DNA of 44,958 nt from a candidate division WOR-3 bacterium (lineage in GTDB: Bacteria; Hydrothermota; Tepidihabitantia; SM23-42; JAOAFX01). Below are positions 34,161 to 44,000 of the stretch, in pieces; the stretch's first letter is position 1, and every line of letters starts with the position of its first letter. The notes beneath the pieces were generated by a model. It saw nothing but the letters and a program-made list of their open reading frames with translations, searched no databases and had not been told where the DNA came from. The stretch lies in NCBI GenBank assembly GCA_039802205.1, contig JBDRWD010000016.1, positions 1-44,958 on the forward strand. Direction: 5' to 3'. A program made the position numbers and the translations under genes.

Positions 34161-37100
34161 TTGTTAATCTTTTTTTTCTTAATCACGGAAACATACTTGG
34201 GTCAATTCGTTCTGGATCCGAACCAATTGCAATTTATTCCGAATGGGAATTTCTTAAAATTGCGAATTCCGGGTTGGGAAATCACCGATGAAGTTGGTGC
34301 CCCTGAATTACCTACCACAACCATTAAGATTGCGCTCCCCTTAGGTGCTCAAATAAAAAGTGTAGAAGTAATCGCCACAGAGAAAAAGGAGCTGAAATTA
34401 ACCTCGGACATTTCATTCACTGCTCCTCCAACAATCCTTTGCATGGAGGTAAAAAAAATCTCTGCCCCCAACAAAAATATTTATCAATCTCCAAAACCAT
34501 ATCCTGAAAAAATTATTTTTTTAAAAGGCAGTGGAGTTTTTAATAATCATCAAATCTGTGAACTCGTCGTAGTTCCGTTTCAATACCTGCCTTTGGCAAG
34601 GAAAATCATCATTCATACTTCAATAAAGTTTGCTATCCATTATGAAGGAGGTAATCCAGCTATAGCCCGAGATGATTTGCTCCAGCAACTCGTCGTTAAT
34701 CCGGTAACGGTGAAGGAAAAAAAGGTGCTTGAAGACCTTCATGAATTTCAGTATCTGATAATTACTGAATCACCCATGGATACGGTCTTCCAGCGTCTCG
34801 CTGCCTGGAAAAGAAAAAAGGGAGTTCCAGCTCAGGTAAGGAATGTAAGCTGGATAATCAATCATTATCCAGGGGAAGATAGCGCGGCAAAGCTCCGAAA
34901 CTATTTAAAAACCCTCGTTGACTCGGGTACCATATATGTGCTATTAGGTGGTGATGTAGATTATATCCCCTGCCGATTCGCCTATGCAATGACCTGTAGT
35001 GCCAATATCTATCCCGGAAGGGAAGATACAATGCCCTGTGATTTGTATTATGCGGATTTGCAGGGAAACTGGGATAGAGATAATGACCGAAGTTATGGAG
35101 AGATTGAGGATAGTATAGATTTATATCCAGATCTAATTGTGGGAAGGGCACCAGTAAATACAATTCCTGAGGCACAAAGATTTGTCGAAAAAGTCTTAAC
35201 CTATGAAAAAAATCCACCCTTTGAATATCTTGATAACGCACTCTTTACTGCCGAAGTATTATGGCACGATCCATATACCGATCAGGGGGTTCATAAAAAT
35301 AAGATCGGTAATGAGTCATTCCCCAATTACTTTGAGATAACAAAATTATACCAGAGTCTGGGCAACGAAACGAAAGAGGCGGTGATGCAGGCGATAAGGA
35401 ATGGGCAGAATCTGATAAATCATGATGGTCATGGCTGGATAAATCTGATCTCGGTGGGTGGCTGGCCCCACCGGATTTATAATGTGGATTTTGATACGAT
35501 CACAAATGGACCGAGATATGGAATTTTATACTCAATCGGCTGCTGGACAAATGCCTTTGACTCGGCATCAGTTTCTGAAGCGTTCGTCAACAGTCCAAAT
35601 GGTGGTGGTGTCGCATTTATTGGTAATTCCAGTTATGGCTGGGGTTCACCAGGAAATCCCGGATTTGGTTATTCTGATAGATTTGATTCAAGATTTTTCT
35701 ATTCACTCCTTAAAGAAGATAATTATCACCTCGGTGAGGCATTAGCAATGGCAAAGGCGCACTTCATACCTTATTCAAGAGAAGAGAATGTCTATAGATG
35801 GCACCAGTATCAATTAAATCTTCTTGGTGATCCGGAATTGCCAGTCTGGACCAAAATTCCTGATACAATGCTCGTCTTTGCCCCTTCTTATCTACCGCTG
35901 GGCAATGCACGAATAATGATTACCGTAAAAGATAAGAAAACAAATACTCCTCTGCGCAATGCCCTTGTATGTTTGATGAAAGGCAATGAATCATATGCTT
36001 CAGGATATACCGATGCGAGTGGTTCAATATTTTTAAAAACCAATGCCTTGATTCCAGGAAATTTTGACCTAACCATAACATGCCATAATTATCTGCCAGT
36101 TGAATCAACAATCCCGGTAATGAATGGCGCATATATTAATTTTGGAGGATGGAACATAAACGATATTTTTGGCAATAATGACCATATCGCAAACCCGGGT
36201 GAAAATATTCTACTTCCAACAAAAATAATTAACTGCAGTAGTATTATAGCAAGAAATATTCAATTAACAATTTCAGCGAATGATACATTAGTCCTGGTTT
36301 TTGATAGTACTGCATTTATTGATTCATTACTACCAAATGACTCAACAACCATAGACAATGCATTTGCAATAAGAATAAGAGATTTTGCTCAAAATGGCAA
36401 TTGTGCTACATTCAATCTAAGAATAGTTTTCAACAATGATACCCTGATTTTTAGACCTAACATCCTTATTGGAATGCCGCAATTGAAGATTGAGCAAACC
36501 GATATTAGAACTTTACCTGCCATACCCGGACAGATAGAATCATTGTATATAAATTTAAAAAATTCAGGCTATGGTGCTGGGCATTCGGTCCGGTCAGGAT
36601 TATCATCCCTTGACCCCTATGGATTTGTGCTAATTGATACCGTGCGCTATGGTGAAATTCCGCCTGAGTCAATAAAAAGTGCCCCAGAACCATTTGTGAT
36701 ATATATAAGTCCATTCTGCCCACTGCCTCATATTTCTAAGTTTTTATTGAATATCCACTCGGAAAATTTATGTTTTACCGACACAGTCTCAATATTGATT
36801 GGCGAAACTGGATTTTTTGATGATATGGAATCCGGGGCCAATCTCTGGACAACCGATGGAATAAACAACTTATGGCATATTTCACAGAGAAGATATTTTT
36901 CACAATCACATTCCTGGTATTGTGGCAATGAAAACACTGGTCAATATGTCAATAATATGAACTGTTACATCCAGACCATACCGTTTATGATCCATAAAAA
37001 TTCTCTACTAAAATTCTATCGCTGGTTCAATGTGCCCATCTATGGGAGTGATGGAATCTATGTGATTGTTCTCCATAATAATAATGCGGATACCCTTGAT

Positions 37101-37625
37101 TTCATCGGCACCGGCGGTGCCCTCCAAAACCGGCCGATCAATAGTGATTGGTTCTGTGAGAAATATTTACTTGATGATTACTCTTCCGGTGACTCCATTC
37201 AGATTCGCATTGCCTTTGTCAGCGATAATGATGGGCATACGGGAGAAGGTTTTTATATAGATGATTTCAGTGTTGAATACCAAACCGCTGTTGAAGAAAG
37301 TATAATTGAAGCGTCCGGGCAAAAATTAAAACTCGAAGTCTTACCAAATCCATTCCAGAATCAATGTGTGATTAAATTTCACATTTCCGATTTCAAATTT
37401 CCCCAAATTGATGATGTAGGGCAAGGCTTCAGCCTTGCGGTTTATGATGTTGTAGGCAGACTTGTTAAATCATTTAACCTGTCCTTTTACATCTCAAACC
37501 ATGCATCCAATATTGTATGGGATGGTAAAGATGATGCAGGTCGTAAACTTCCTGCCGGAATCTACTTTATTCAACTGGAAGCAGGAAATAAGAAAGAAAT
37601 ACAAAAAGTTATATTACTTCGCTAA
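34161..37625 (+). CDS. Secreted gingipain-family (C25) cysteine protease with sorting domain
   Basis: An 1154-residue secreted protein. A short signal peptide precedes a propeptide-like region (about 20-185), then a caspase-fold peptidase C25 domain (about 190-560). The likely dyad is H424 in NHDGHGW and C461 in SIGCWTNAF, 37 residues apart. Ig-like and CARDB-like modules follow, then a lectin/MAM-like segment (about 900-1040). The FlgD-like C-terminal sorting domain is at about 1070-1154 (LPNPFQNQ, VYDVVGRLV, WDGKDDAGRKLPAGIYF). In Bacteroidetes this domain directs type IX secretion and surface anchoring. The start is TTG 34161 with GGAG 7 bases upstream. A palindromic repeat is inserted in frame at 37416-37440. 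Confidence 0.88.
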   Translation: MLIFFFLITETYLGQFVLDPNQLQFIPNGNFLKLRIPGWEITDEVGAPELPTTTIKIALPLGAQIKSVEVIATEKKELKLTSDISFTAPPTILCMEVKKISAPNKNIYQSPKPYPEKIIFLKGSGVFNNHQICELVVVPFQYLPLARKIIIHTSIKFAIHYEGGNPAIARDDLLQQLVVNPVTVKEKKVLEDLHEFQYLIITESPMDTVFQRLAAWKRKKGVPAQVRNVSWIINHYPGEDSAAKLRNYLKTLVDSGTIYVLLGGDVDYIPCRFAYAMTCSANIYPGREDTMPCDLYYADLQGNWDRDNDRSYGEIEDSIDLYPDLIVGRAPVNTIPEAQRFVEKVLTYEKNPPFEYLDNALFTAEVLWHDPYTDQGVHKNKIGNESFPNYFEITKLYQSLGNETKEAVMQAIRNGQNLINHDGHGWINLISVGGWPHRIYNVDFDTITNGPRYGILYSIGCWTNAFDSASVSEAFVNSPNGGGVAFIGNSSYGWGSPGNPGFGYSDRFDSRFFYSLLKEDNYHLGEALAMAKAHFIPYSREENVYRWHQYQLNLLGDPELPVWTKIPDTMLVFAPSYLPLGNARIMITVKDKKTNTPLRNALVCLMKGNESYASGYTDASGSIFLKTNALIPGNFDLTITCHNYLPVESTIPVMNGAYINFGGWNINDIFGNNDHIANPGENILLPTKIINCSSIIARNIQLTISANDTLVLVFDSTAFIDSLLPNDSTTIDNAFAIRIRDFAQNGNCATFNLRIVFNNDTLIFRPNILIGMPQLKIEQTDIRTLPAIPGQIESLYINLKNSGYGAGHSVRSGLSSLDPYGFVLIDTVRYGEIPPESIKSAPEPFVIYISPFCPLPHISKFLLNIHSENLCFTDTVSILIGETGFFDDMESGANLWTTDGINNLWHISQRRYFSQSHSWYCGNENTGQYVNNMNCYIQTIPFMIHKNSLLKFYRWFNVPIYGSDGIYVIVLHNNNADTLDFIGTGGALQNRPINSDWFCEKYLLDDYSSGDSIQIRIAFVSDNDGHTGEGFYIDDFSVEYQTAVEESIIEASGQKLKLEVLPNPFQNQCVIKFHISDFKFPQIDDVGQGFSLAVYDVVGRLVKSFNLSFYISNHASNIVWDGKDDAGRKLPAGIYFIQLEAGNKKEIQKVILLR
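37416..37440. repeat. REP-like palindrome inside a coding region
   Basis: GTAGGGCAAGGCTTCAGCCTTGCGG has a perfect 8-bp inverted repeat (GCAAGGCT, TC, AGCCTTGC; 37421-37438). It shares the GTAGG-plus-palindrome layout of the intergenic cores at 284-304, 11603-11620 and 11676-11693. It lies within the sorting domain of the C25 protease and is translated in frame as roughly VGQGFSLA. Confidence 0.7.
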
Positions 37626-37648
37626 ATATCAACTTTTTTCTGCTTTTT

Positions 37649-39184
37649 TCACTTTATCACGATCAGTCTTCTGCTTGTAATTTCCGTTTCTGACTTTAAT
37701 ACAAGAAAATAAGTTCCCGATGGCAATTCACGGACATCAATTCTTATATTATATTCTCCTGTTGGTTTAACACCATTCCAGGCATTCAGTACTAATTGTC
37801 CCAATGAATTGTAGAGATTTAAAGTAACATAGGAAGGTTCTTTTAAAATAAAATGTACCATTGCCTCGTCTTTAACCGGATTCGGTTTTATACAAAGGTT
37901 ATTAACCTTTGAGCTGAATAAAGAACCTTCGTGAATACCCAACCTCCAGTTCAAATTCCAATAAGTCTGCATTCGGTGGTCAAGCAGGACGATTTCGGTA
38001 TCGGGCATTGAATGGTTATATCTATCCCAGTATGTTAACATAACTCCCAATATAATGGTGGCGCTGGAATCAGGCATCAGCTGGAACGGTCCACTTGCCA
38101 TCAAAAACCGCTGGTCATCGGGTTGGGGGACTACTGTATCATAAGGAACATATTGCCCATTGTTATAATCATATCCGGCAAGGGCTAAATATCGTTGATT
38201 ATCATAATACGGATCGCTTACCAGGGTAAATCTCTTGTATGCTGTCAATCCCATCTGGGGATTCTCCGATGGATCACGCCAGTCCGGAACACCATCGTTG
38301 TCAATATCCCATTGACTTGGCGGCACATTATTCCAATAATAAATACTATCCCGCTCATACTGGTCTACAATACCATCGTTATCTTTATCCTGCCCCCATT
38401 GTAAATCAAATGGTGTCTGCAATAAATCAAAGCCGATTGTGCCAACATCACTCCAGCCTGGTTCATCTGCAAGTTGATACTGAAATGCAAGATTATCAAC
38501 CCAGATTGATTCGCCATTTACTACATACCATTTTCCAACGATTGCATAGCAAATGTCATTAGCATTAGTCCCTGCCTCATTTCCAATGTCACAATCAGCA
38601 CAATATCCGAAATATAGATTCTTAATCGGTTTGTGCAGCACATTCTTTATTTCAAATTTCAAAAACACCATATCCGCAAGCAAAGGATCACTCCAGACAT
38701 AGACGGTTTGATAGACTCCAATGCCGATTGGTTTTGTATCATTTGGCATATGATATGTTGAATCACAATCATTATAACAACACCAGGAATCCTGGTCTGA
38801 TAATGGTTCCTGTGGAGCCATGGGAAAACTATCGAAAGGTGCGGGCCAGGGGTCTGGATACATATAGATTATTACACAAGGTGCACCCGGGTCCTGTCCG
38901 TATAAACCCGGAACAAATTCAGATTCTCCGCCATGGGTTCCATAACCAATTGTCACCATTGTATCGCAGGTTATAGAGTCAATGGCACCAACCCATATCC
39001 CTGAGCCAAAAATATAACCCTGACCACTTCCTTTAGGCCAGTAACAGGGCATTCCCAAATGTCCATAATTTGTTATTCCGAATTCAATATTATTTATGTT
39101 ATGGATCTTATGGTCCCATTGCCGACTCCCAATAAGAGAAGGTCCATTATAAATGGTTAACATAAAGAAGACAATTATACCCAT
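37649..39184 (-). CDS. Secreted protein of unknown function with C-terminal sorting domain
   Basis: A 511-residue protein with a short N-terminal hydrophobic signal (GIIVFFMLTIY) and a long extracellular region rich in Trp, Tyr, Cys and Asp. It has two calcium-type DxDxDG loops, KDNDGIVDQYE and DIDNDGVPDW, near residue 270-310. The last ~85 residues (IKPNPVKDEAMVHF, LYNSLGQLV, LPSGTYFLVLKSE, RRLIVIK) are a FlgD-like sorting domain. I do not recognise the main domain. ATG 39184 has AAAGGAGG upstream. It converges on the C25 gene with 23 bases between stops and no visible hairpin. Confidence 0.82.
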   Translation of the reverse strand: MGIIVFFMLTIYNGPSLIGSRQWDHKIHNINNIEFGITNYGHLGMPCYWPKGSGQGYIFGSGIWVGAIDSITCDTMVTIGYGTHGGESEFVPGLYGQDPGAPCVIIYMYPDPWPAPFDSFPMAPQEPLSDQDSWCCYNDCDSTYHMPNDTKPIGIGVYQTVYVWSDPLLADMVFLKFEIKNVLHKPIKNLYFGYCADCDIGNEAGTNANDICYAIVGKWYVVNGESIWVDNLAFQYQLADEPGWSDVGTIGFDLLQTPFDLQWGQDKDNDGIVDQYERDSIYYWNNVPPSQWDIDNDGVPDWRDPSENPQMGLTAYKRFTLVSDPYYDNQRYLALAGYDYNNGQYVPYDTVVPQPDDQRFLMASGPFQLMPDSSATIILGVMLTYWDRYNHSMPDTEIVLLDHRMQTYWNLNWRLGIHEGSLFSSKVNNLCIKPNPVKDEAMVHFILKEPSYVTLNLYNSLGQLVLNAWNGVKPTGEYNIRIDVRELPSGTYFLVLKSETEITSRRLIVIK

Positions 39185-39201
39185 AAAACCTCCTTTGTAT
39201 T

Positions 39202-39207
39202 ATTATA
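39202..39207 (-). promoter_or_regulatory. Possible -10 element of the 39184 gene
   Basis: TATAAT on the minus strand (39207-39202) lies just before the ribosome site AAAGGAGG (39196-39189). No good -35 is seen. Upstream, AAATTTCAC occurs twice in tandem, which may be a binding site. Confidence 0.4.
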
Positions 39208-39246
39208 CCCTTGTTTTGTGAAATTTTTGTGAAATTTTAGAATCTT

Positions 39247-40986
39247 TCATTCTTCTTCAATTATTCTAAACTCAGTCCGCCGATTCTTTGCCATTCCTTC
39301 TTCGGTGTTATTCGGCGCAATCGGTTGGGTATCGGCATAACCCCGGGCAATCAACCGCTCGGGTGCGATATTAAATTTCTCAATAAGATATTTTCTTACC
39401 GCCTCAGCCCGTGCCAGGGATAATTCCCAATTGGAAGGAAATTCCGCGGTGTTTATCTCTCTTGGGTCAGTATGGCCACTTAATTCCACTTTTATATCAG
39501 GATTATCCAGTAAAATTTTGCCTGCTTCATCAAGGAATGGTAAAAATTCTGGTTTCAAATCCGCTTTGCCCGTATCAAAATTTACTCCCCTTAATACTAT
39601 CTTCTCCCGTTTTTTAATGAGATAAATTTCTTTTTCCGTTAGTCTGTTTGGTTCCACAACGACCGAACAGGTCTGGGCAATATATCTTGGGTCTTTTCCT
39701 GAAACCGTTAAAACATAAACACCTGCAGGGAGGTTGCGTAAGACGAATGAACCGGAGAGAGAATCATTATCAATTGTGCCATAGGCATTTCCTTTATATG
39801 AAATAGTGGCACCGATTGGCTTTTTTGTCACCGCATCAAAGACAATTCCTCGCAGAATTCCGAATTTTGTTTTATAGAGAGTGATTATCTTCTCTGTCTT
39901 ACCTTCAGGCTCAACAAAGATTGAATCCACATTCTGGGGATAACCAGGGACAAATGTAGTGATGATCAATCCACCAGAACCAATATTTTTAAATTCAATC
40001 TTCCCTGATTTATCGGTCTGAAAACTACCCTGTTTTATGCCAGTGAGGCTTATATTGGCAGTGAGCGGCTCTTTTGTGTCGCCATCAATAACCAAAATTT
40101 TCAAAAGATTTGTTGGTTTAACTATCCCTAAACTACCGCTCAAACCAATTCTATGTGTAATGCCCAATTTGCCATAAGGGACAAATGCATAATCAAACTG
40201 TAAATCTGCATATCTTATGCCAAAACCCGTGGTAAAACCCGAGCCGATACCGAGTTCTGAAATACTATAAGGACCGCTCCTCCATCCGGCGCGCAGAGAG
40301 AATATAGGATTAAAATTATACTCAATCCCAAGGTTTACGCGAATGATATTATCTAATGGTAGATTCAAATCAAGCAATATATTTAAGTTTTTTAAGCCCT
40401 GATATACACCACCAATCTTCATTTCCGAAGGTAAGTTAGTCTTGTAACTAAGATTTTTTATTGAACCTCCGATCTGGATGTCTTTATTTACAATGAGCTT
40501 TCCACCAACATCAAATGCAAGGTCATATAGTCTTTGTTCATACAAATCTTCAATCATCGTCTTCAATGCGAATCCATAATCTGCTTTTTCTTTTAAATTC
40601 CGTCCATAACCAATAGTGAATATCCCACTCCAGAGATTACCGGTGCCCAGTGGATTATTATTCTCATCCCATATCTCCACATCCTTATTTGAAGAATATA
40701 TACCACTAATTGCCAAATAGCCATCAAAACCGGGCATCCCAAATATCAGAAATTCATCTCTAATATTCTGAAACCATTCATGATGGGAGGCAAAGAATTT
40801 TAAGTCTTTTAATACAGAGATTCCGGCAGGATTCCAATAAAGGGCGGTGATGTCATCAGCAAGACCGACGAATGCCTCACCCATTGCCACTGGCCTTGGC
40901 CCCACTCCAATCTTCAATAGTGGATACATCGTAGTGCCGATATCATTTTGGGAAAACACTGTAAAGAAATAGAAAAAGATTATCAT
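39247..40986 (-). CDS. PorV-like barrel fused to regulatory-like and OmpA domains
   Basis: A 579-residue outer membrane protein. After a signal peptide (MIIFFYFFTVFS), residues ~20-290 match the PorV/UPF0164 barrel pattern: KIGVGPRPVAMGEAFVGLAD, then ALYWNPAGIS, then alternating strands. Two carboxypeptidase-regulatory-like beta domains follow (about 290-380 and 380-455). The C-terminus (about 460-579) is an OmpA peptidoglycan-binding domain: VNFDTGKADLKPEF, LSGHTDPRE, LSLARAEAVRKYL, KNRRTEFRI. PorV shuttles type IX cargo and PorE combines regulatory-like and OmpA domains, so this may be a merged secretion component. It lies 28 bases after the FG-GAP gene, on the same strand. Confidence 0.85.
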   Translation of the reverse strand: MIIFFYFFTVFSQNDIGTTMYPLLKIGVGPRPVAMGEAFVGLADDITALYWNPAGISVLKDLKFFASHHEWFQNIRDEFLIFGMPGFDGYLAISGIYSSNKDVEIWDENNNPLGTGNLWSGIFTIGYGRNLKEKADYGFALKTMIEDLYEQRLYDLAFDVGGKLIVNKDIQIGGSIKNLSYKTNLPSEMKIGGVYQGLKNLNILLDLNLPLDNIIRVNLGIEYNFNPIFSLRAGWRSGPYSISELGIGSGFTTGFGIRYADLQFDYAFVPYGKLGITHRIGLSGSLGIVKPTNLLKILVIDGDTKEPLTANISLTGIKQGSFQTDKSGKIEFKNIGSGGLIITTFVPGYPQNVDSIFVEPEGKTEKIITLYKTKFGILRGIVFDAVTKKPIGATISYKGNAYGTIDNDSLSGSFVLRNLPAGVYVLTVSGKDPRYIAQTCSVVVEPNRLTEKEIYLIKKREKIVLRGVNFDTGKADLKPEFLPFLDEAGKILLDNPDIKVELSGHTDPREINTAEFPSNWELSLARAEAVRKYLIEKFNIAPERLIARGYADTQPIAPNNTEEGMAKNRRTEFRIIEEE

Positions 40987-41014
40987 AGTTTTTCAATTTT
41001 AGTCATTTAGGCAT

Positions 41015-44000
41015 TTATTTTATTATCACTGCCTTTTTCTTCACAGTTTTATGTTCTCCATCATCCGCATAAAAGTCAAAGACATAGATATAGACACCAG
41101 GTGCAAGCCTCTGACCACTATCATTCTTACCATCCCAGGGATAATAGTGAATTCCAAAATCATAATGTCTATTGGTAATCAACCTCCGCACCAACTCACC
41201 CGCACGCGTATAGACCTCTAAATTCACCCGACCCGATTTAGGCAGACTAAACATAAACTGCGTCCGCTCACGAAACGGATTCCGAAAATTATGCACTTCA
41301 AACGGCGGCACAAGAATCGTTCTAATCAGTGCACTATCCCTTATCCCCTCATTCCTACTACATACTCCATAAACAACTAAATCAAAATAAATCAAAGTAT
41401 CTAATACACCTGAAAAATCAAACCTATCTGGTGCACTAACCCGCACCGCAAAATCACGCGGAATACCAGGACTAACCAAATTTAAATCAATAATACCGTC
41501 CTGATTGTTATCAGCCAATGCTGAACCATCCTTATCCAATATCTCTACCTGCCAACCACTCATCACCCCACCACCAATGATATTCACATAATCCGATAAA
41601 CTCGCCTGCAAAATCGCACGCAATGGATAAGTTACACTCTTTCCAACCTCAACCTGATTTGTATGATCAGGCTCTATAACCAACCCCCACACCCCACCTA
41701 AACTCTTAGTCACTATTACCACATCATCATAGACCGAAATATTATTACTACTACATGCACGCACAATCACCGTATCAACAACATCAGGATTTGTCTGCGG
41801 TATTCTCACCCGAACCAACAAACTCTCACACCCACCAAAACCACTCATTGAACCCAAATCAACCACCCCATCACCATCAGTATCTGTAAGCAGATTACCA
41901 CTCAAATCTCGCAAGATATAACTAAAATCTGCACCAATAACCCTCAAATCAATCACATCAACTGCATTACCAAAATTACTCACCCACAATAGATAATCCA
42001 CCGAATCACCTGAATACGCTGAATCACTACGGCTCGGCTCAATATCCACCTGGGCTATCGTACCCGCAATCAATACACAAATAGATGAATCGCGGATTAA
42101 AGTATCCCGACCCGAATAGCCATAAACAATTATCGTATCACGCACACCAGATGGAGTATTTGCAGGAATCAAAACCCGCAGGCTGAAACCAACCTGAGCA
42201 CCCGAACCACCAATCCCAGGCAAATCCACCAGACCATTATTATTGTGGTCAACTAGTTGATTATTTAATGAATCCAATAATTGATAACTATAACCCAGCC
42301 GATCAACATACCTCAAATCAATCGTATCTATGAAGGTCTGATTGTTCCTGCAGAAAAGCGGAAAGTCTACCCAATTCCCGGGCAATCCCGTCAATTGTTG
42401 GTCCGGAAAGATGATGATCGCACCCATACCTTCAATAATCGTGATAATCCTTGCATTATCAGTAATTGCCGGATTCAAACTGGAACGACCGGTCAGAATC
42501 AAAGTATCAGCAACACCTGCAGAGGCAGTATCGGGTGAATAGATAAACAATCGGAATCTAACCGAATCCGAATTATTAACCCAAAGATCAACCAGACCAT
42601 TATTATTATGGTCAGCAAGCGGCATACCCAGAGAATCCAATAATACAACACCCCAGGGTCGGTTATGATTATAATACAAATCAACCGTATCACGATTCGT
42701 CCCCTGATTATAAACCCACAAATCATAACTTTTTGGTACACCCGCCACCGTATACCCAACCTGGTCAGGCTCAACCAGTATCGCCACAACTCTGCGAATC
42801 TTCGTAGTAATAAAGACCGTATCCATTAATGCAGGATTGATATTAGAATTGCCAATCAACCTCAATGAATCAACCTCCCCACCCTGGGCATTTGATGGTG
42901 GTGTAACACCTAAAACAATCGGCACTGTATCATTGATGTTTATTATCACATCCGGAATTGAATTGTTATTGTGGTCAACCAGGGGATTATTGCCCGTAGA
43001 ATCAAATAAGTCTATTTGCCAGTTGGTAGTATGCTGATAAACTAAATCAACCGTATCAAGACCAATTCCTATATTTATCACCCGGATAGGATAATCTATC
43101 CTTACACTGGGCAATGTAGAATCCGCCTGATTAGGCTCAAGAATTAATCTCACCGCTGGACCATAACCAATTCTGACCTCATACAAGTATGGCAAATATG
43201 CTGGATTTGTATACTTTAGCCTTGCCCGATACTGGAGATACCTTGAATTCAAACTATCAGGAATATCTTCACCTTTACCTAAAGAATCCCATCCTGACCA
43301 GGAATTATTCGGATTTGGTGTATTGCCACTGCGCACAAAGAATGAAATACTTGAGCCCGGGGGCAGACTATCATCCCAGTCAACAATCCCCCAGGCAACC
43401 TCTTCACCCGCATCAAAGACCGAAGAAATATAATCCTCGTAGTATTTACGATTATACACATTCCCGATCTCCCGAAACATCCCATGATGATCATAATCAG
43501 CAGCGAGTGATTGACTGGTCGTAAAATTCGGACCCCAAACAATATGCGTGATGCCATCCCAACCCCAATTACCCAATAAAATATCCAAATACCCATCACC
43601 ATTTAAATCACAAACAAAACCCGCAGAAGTCCAAACCTGAATCGGAATCATAAAACGATTGGAATCTGAATATCCACTTCCACTACCCCAGTAAATCACA
43701 GGATTACCAACCGCAAAAAAGACTATATCCAAATACCCATCACCATTTAAATCCGCAACCGAACTACCACCATACCCACTACCATTACCCTGCCCAGGAT
43801 TCACCACCACATAATTTGAATATCCCGATGGGCTACCATAATAAATACAAGCCGCATTCGTATTGCGAGTAGTAAATACCAGATCCAGATACCCGTCACT
43901 ATTTAAGTCCGCAACCGAAGAACCATGTCCAATACCAACATTATTCAAGGTTTGATAATTACTCGGAGAATATCCCGAAACACTACCCCAGTAAATGAAA

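Noticed and set aside
42281-43602. Several 66-111-residue open frames inside the FG-GAP gene
   Set aside because: They are shadows caused by its repetitive, C-poor coding strand and have low-complexity translations.
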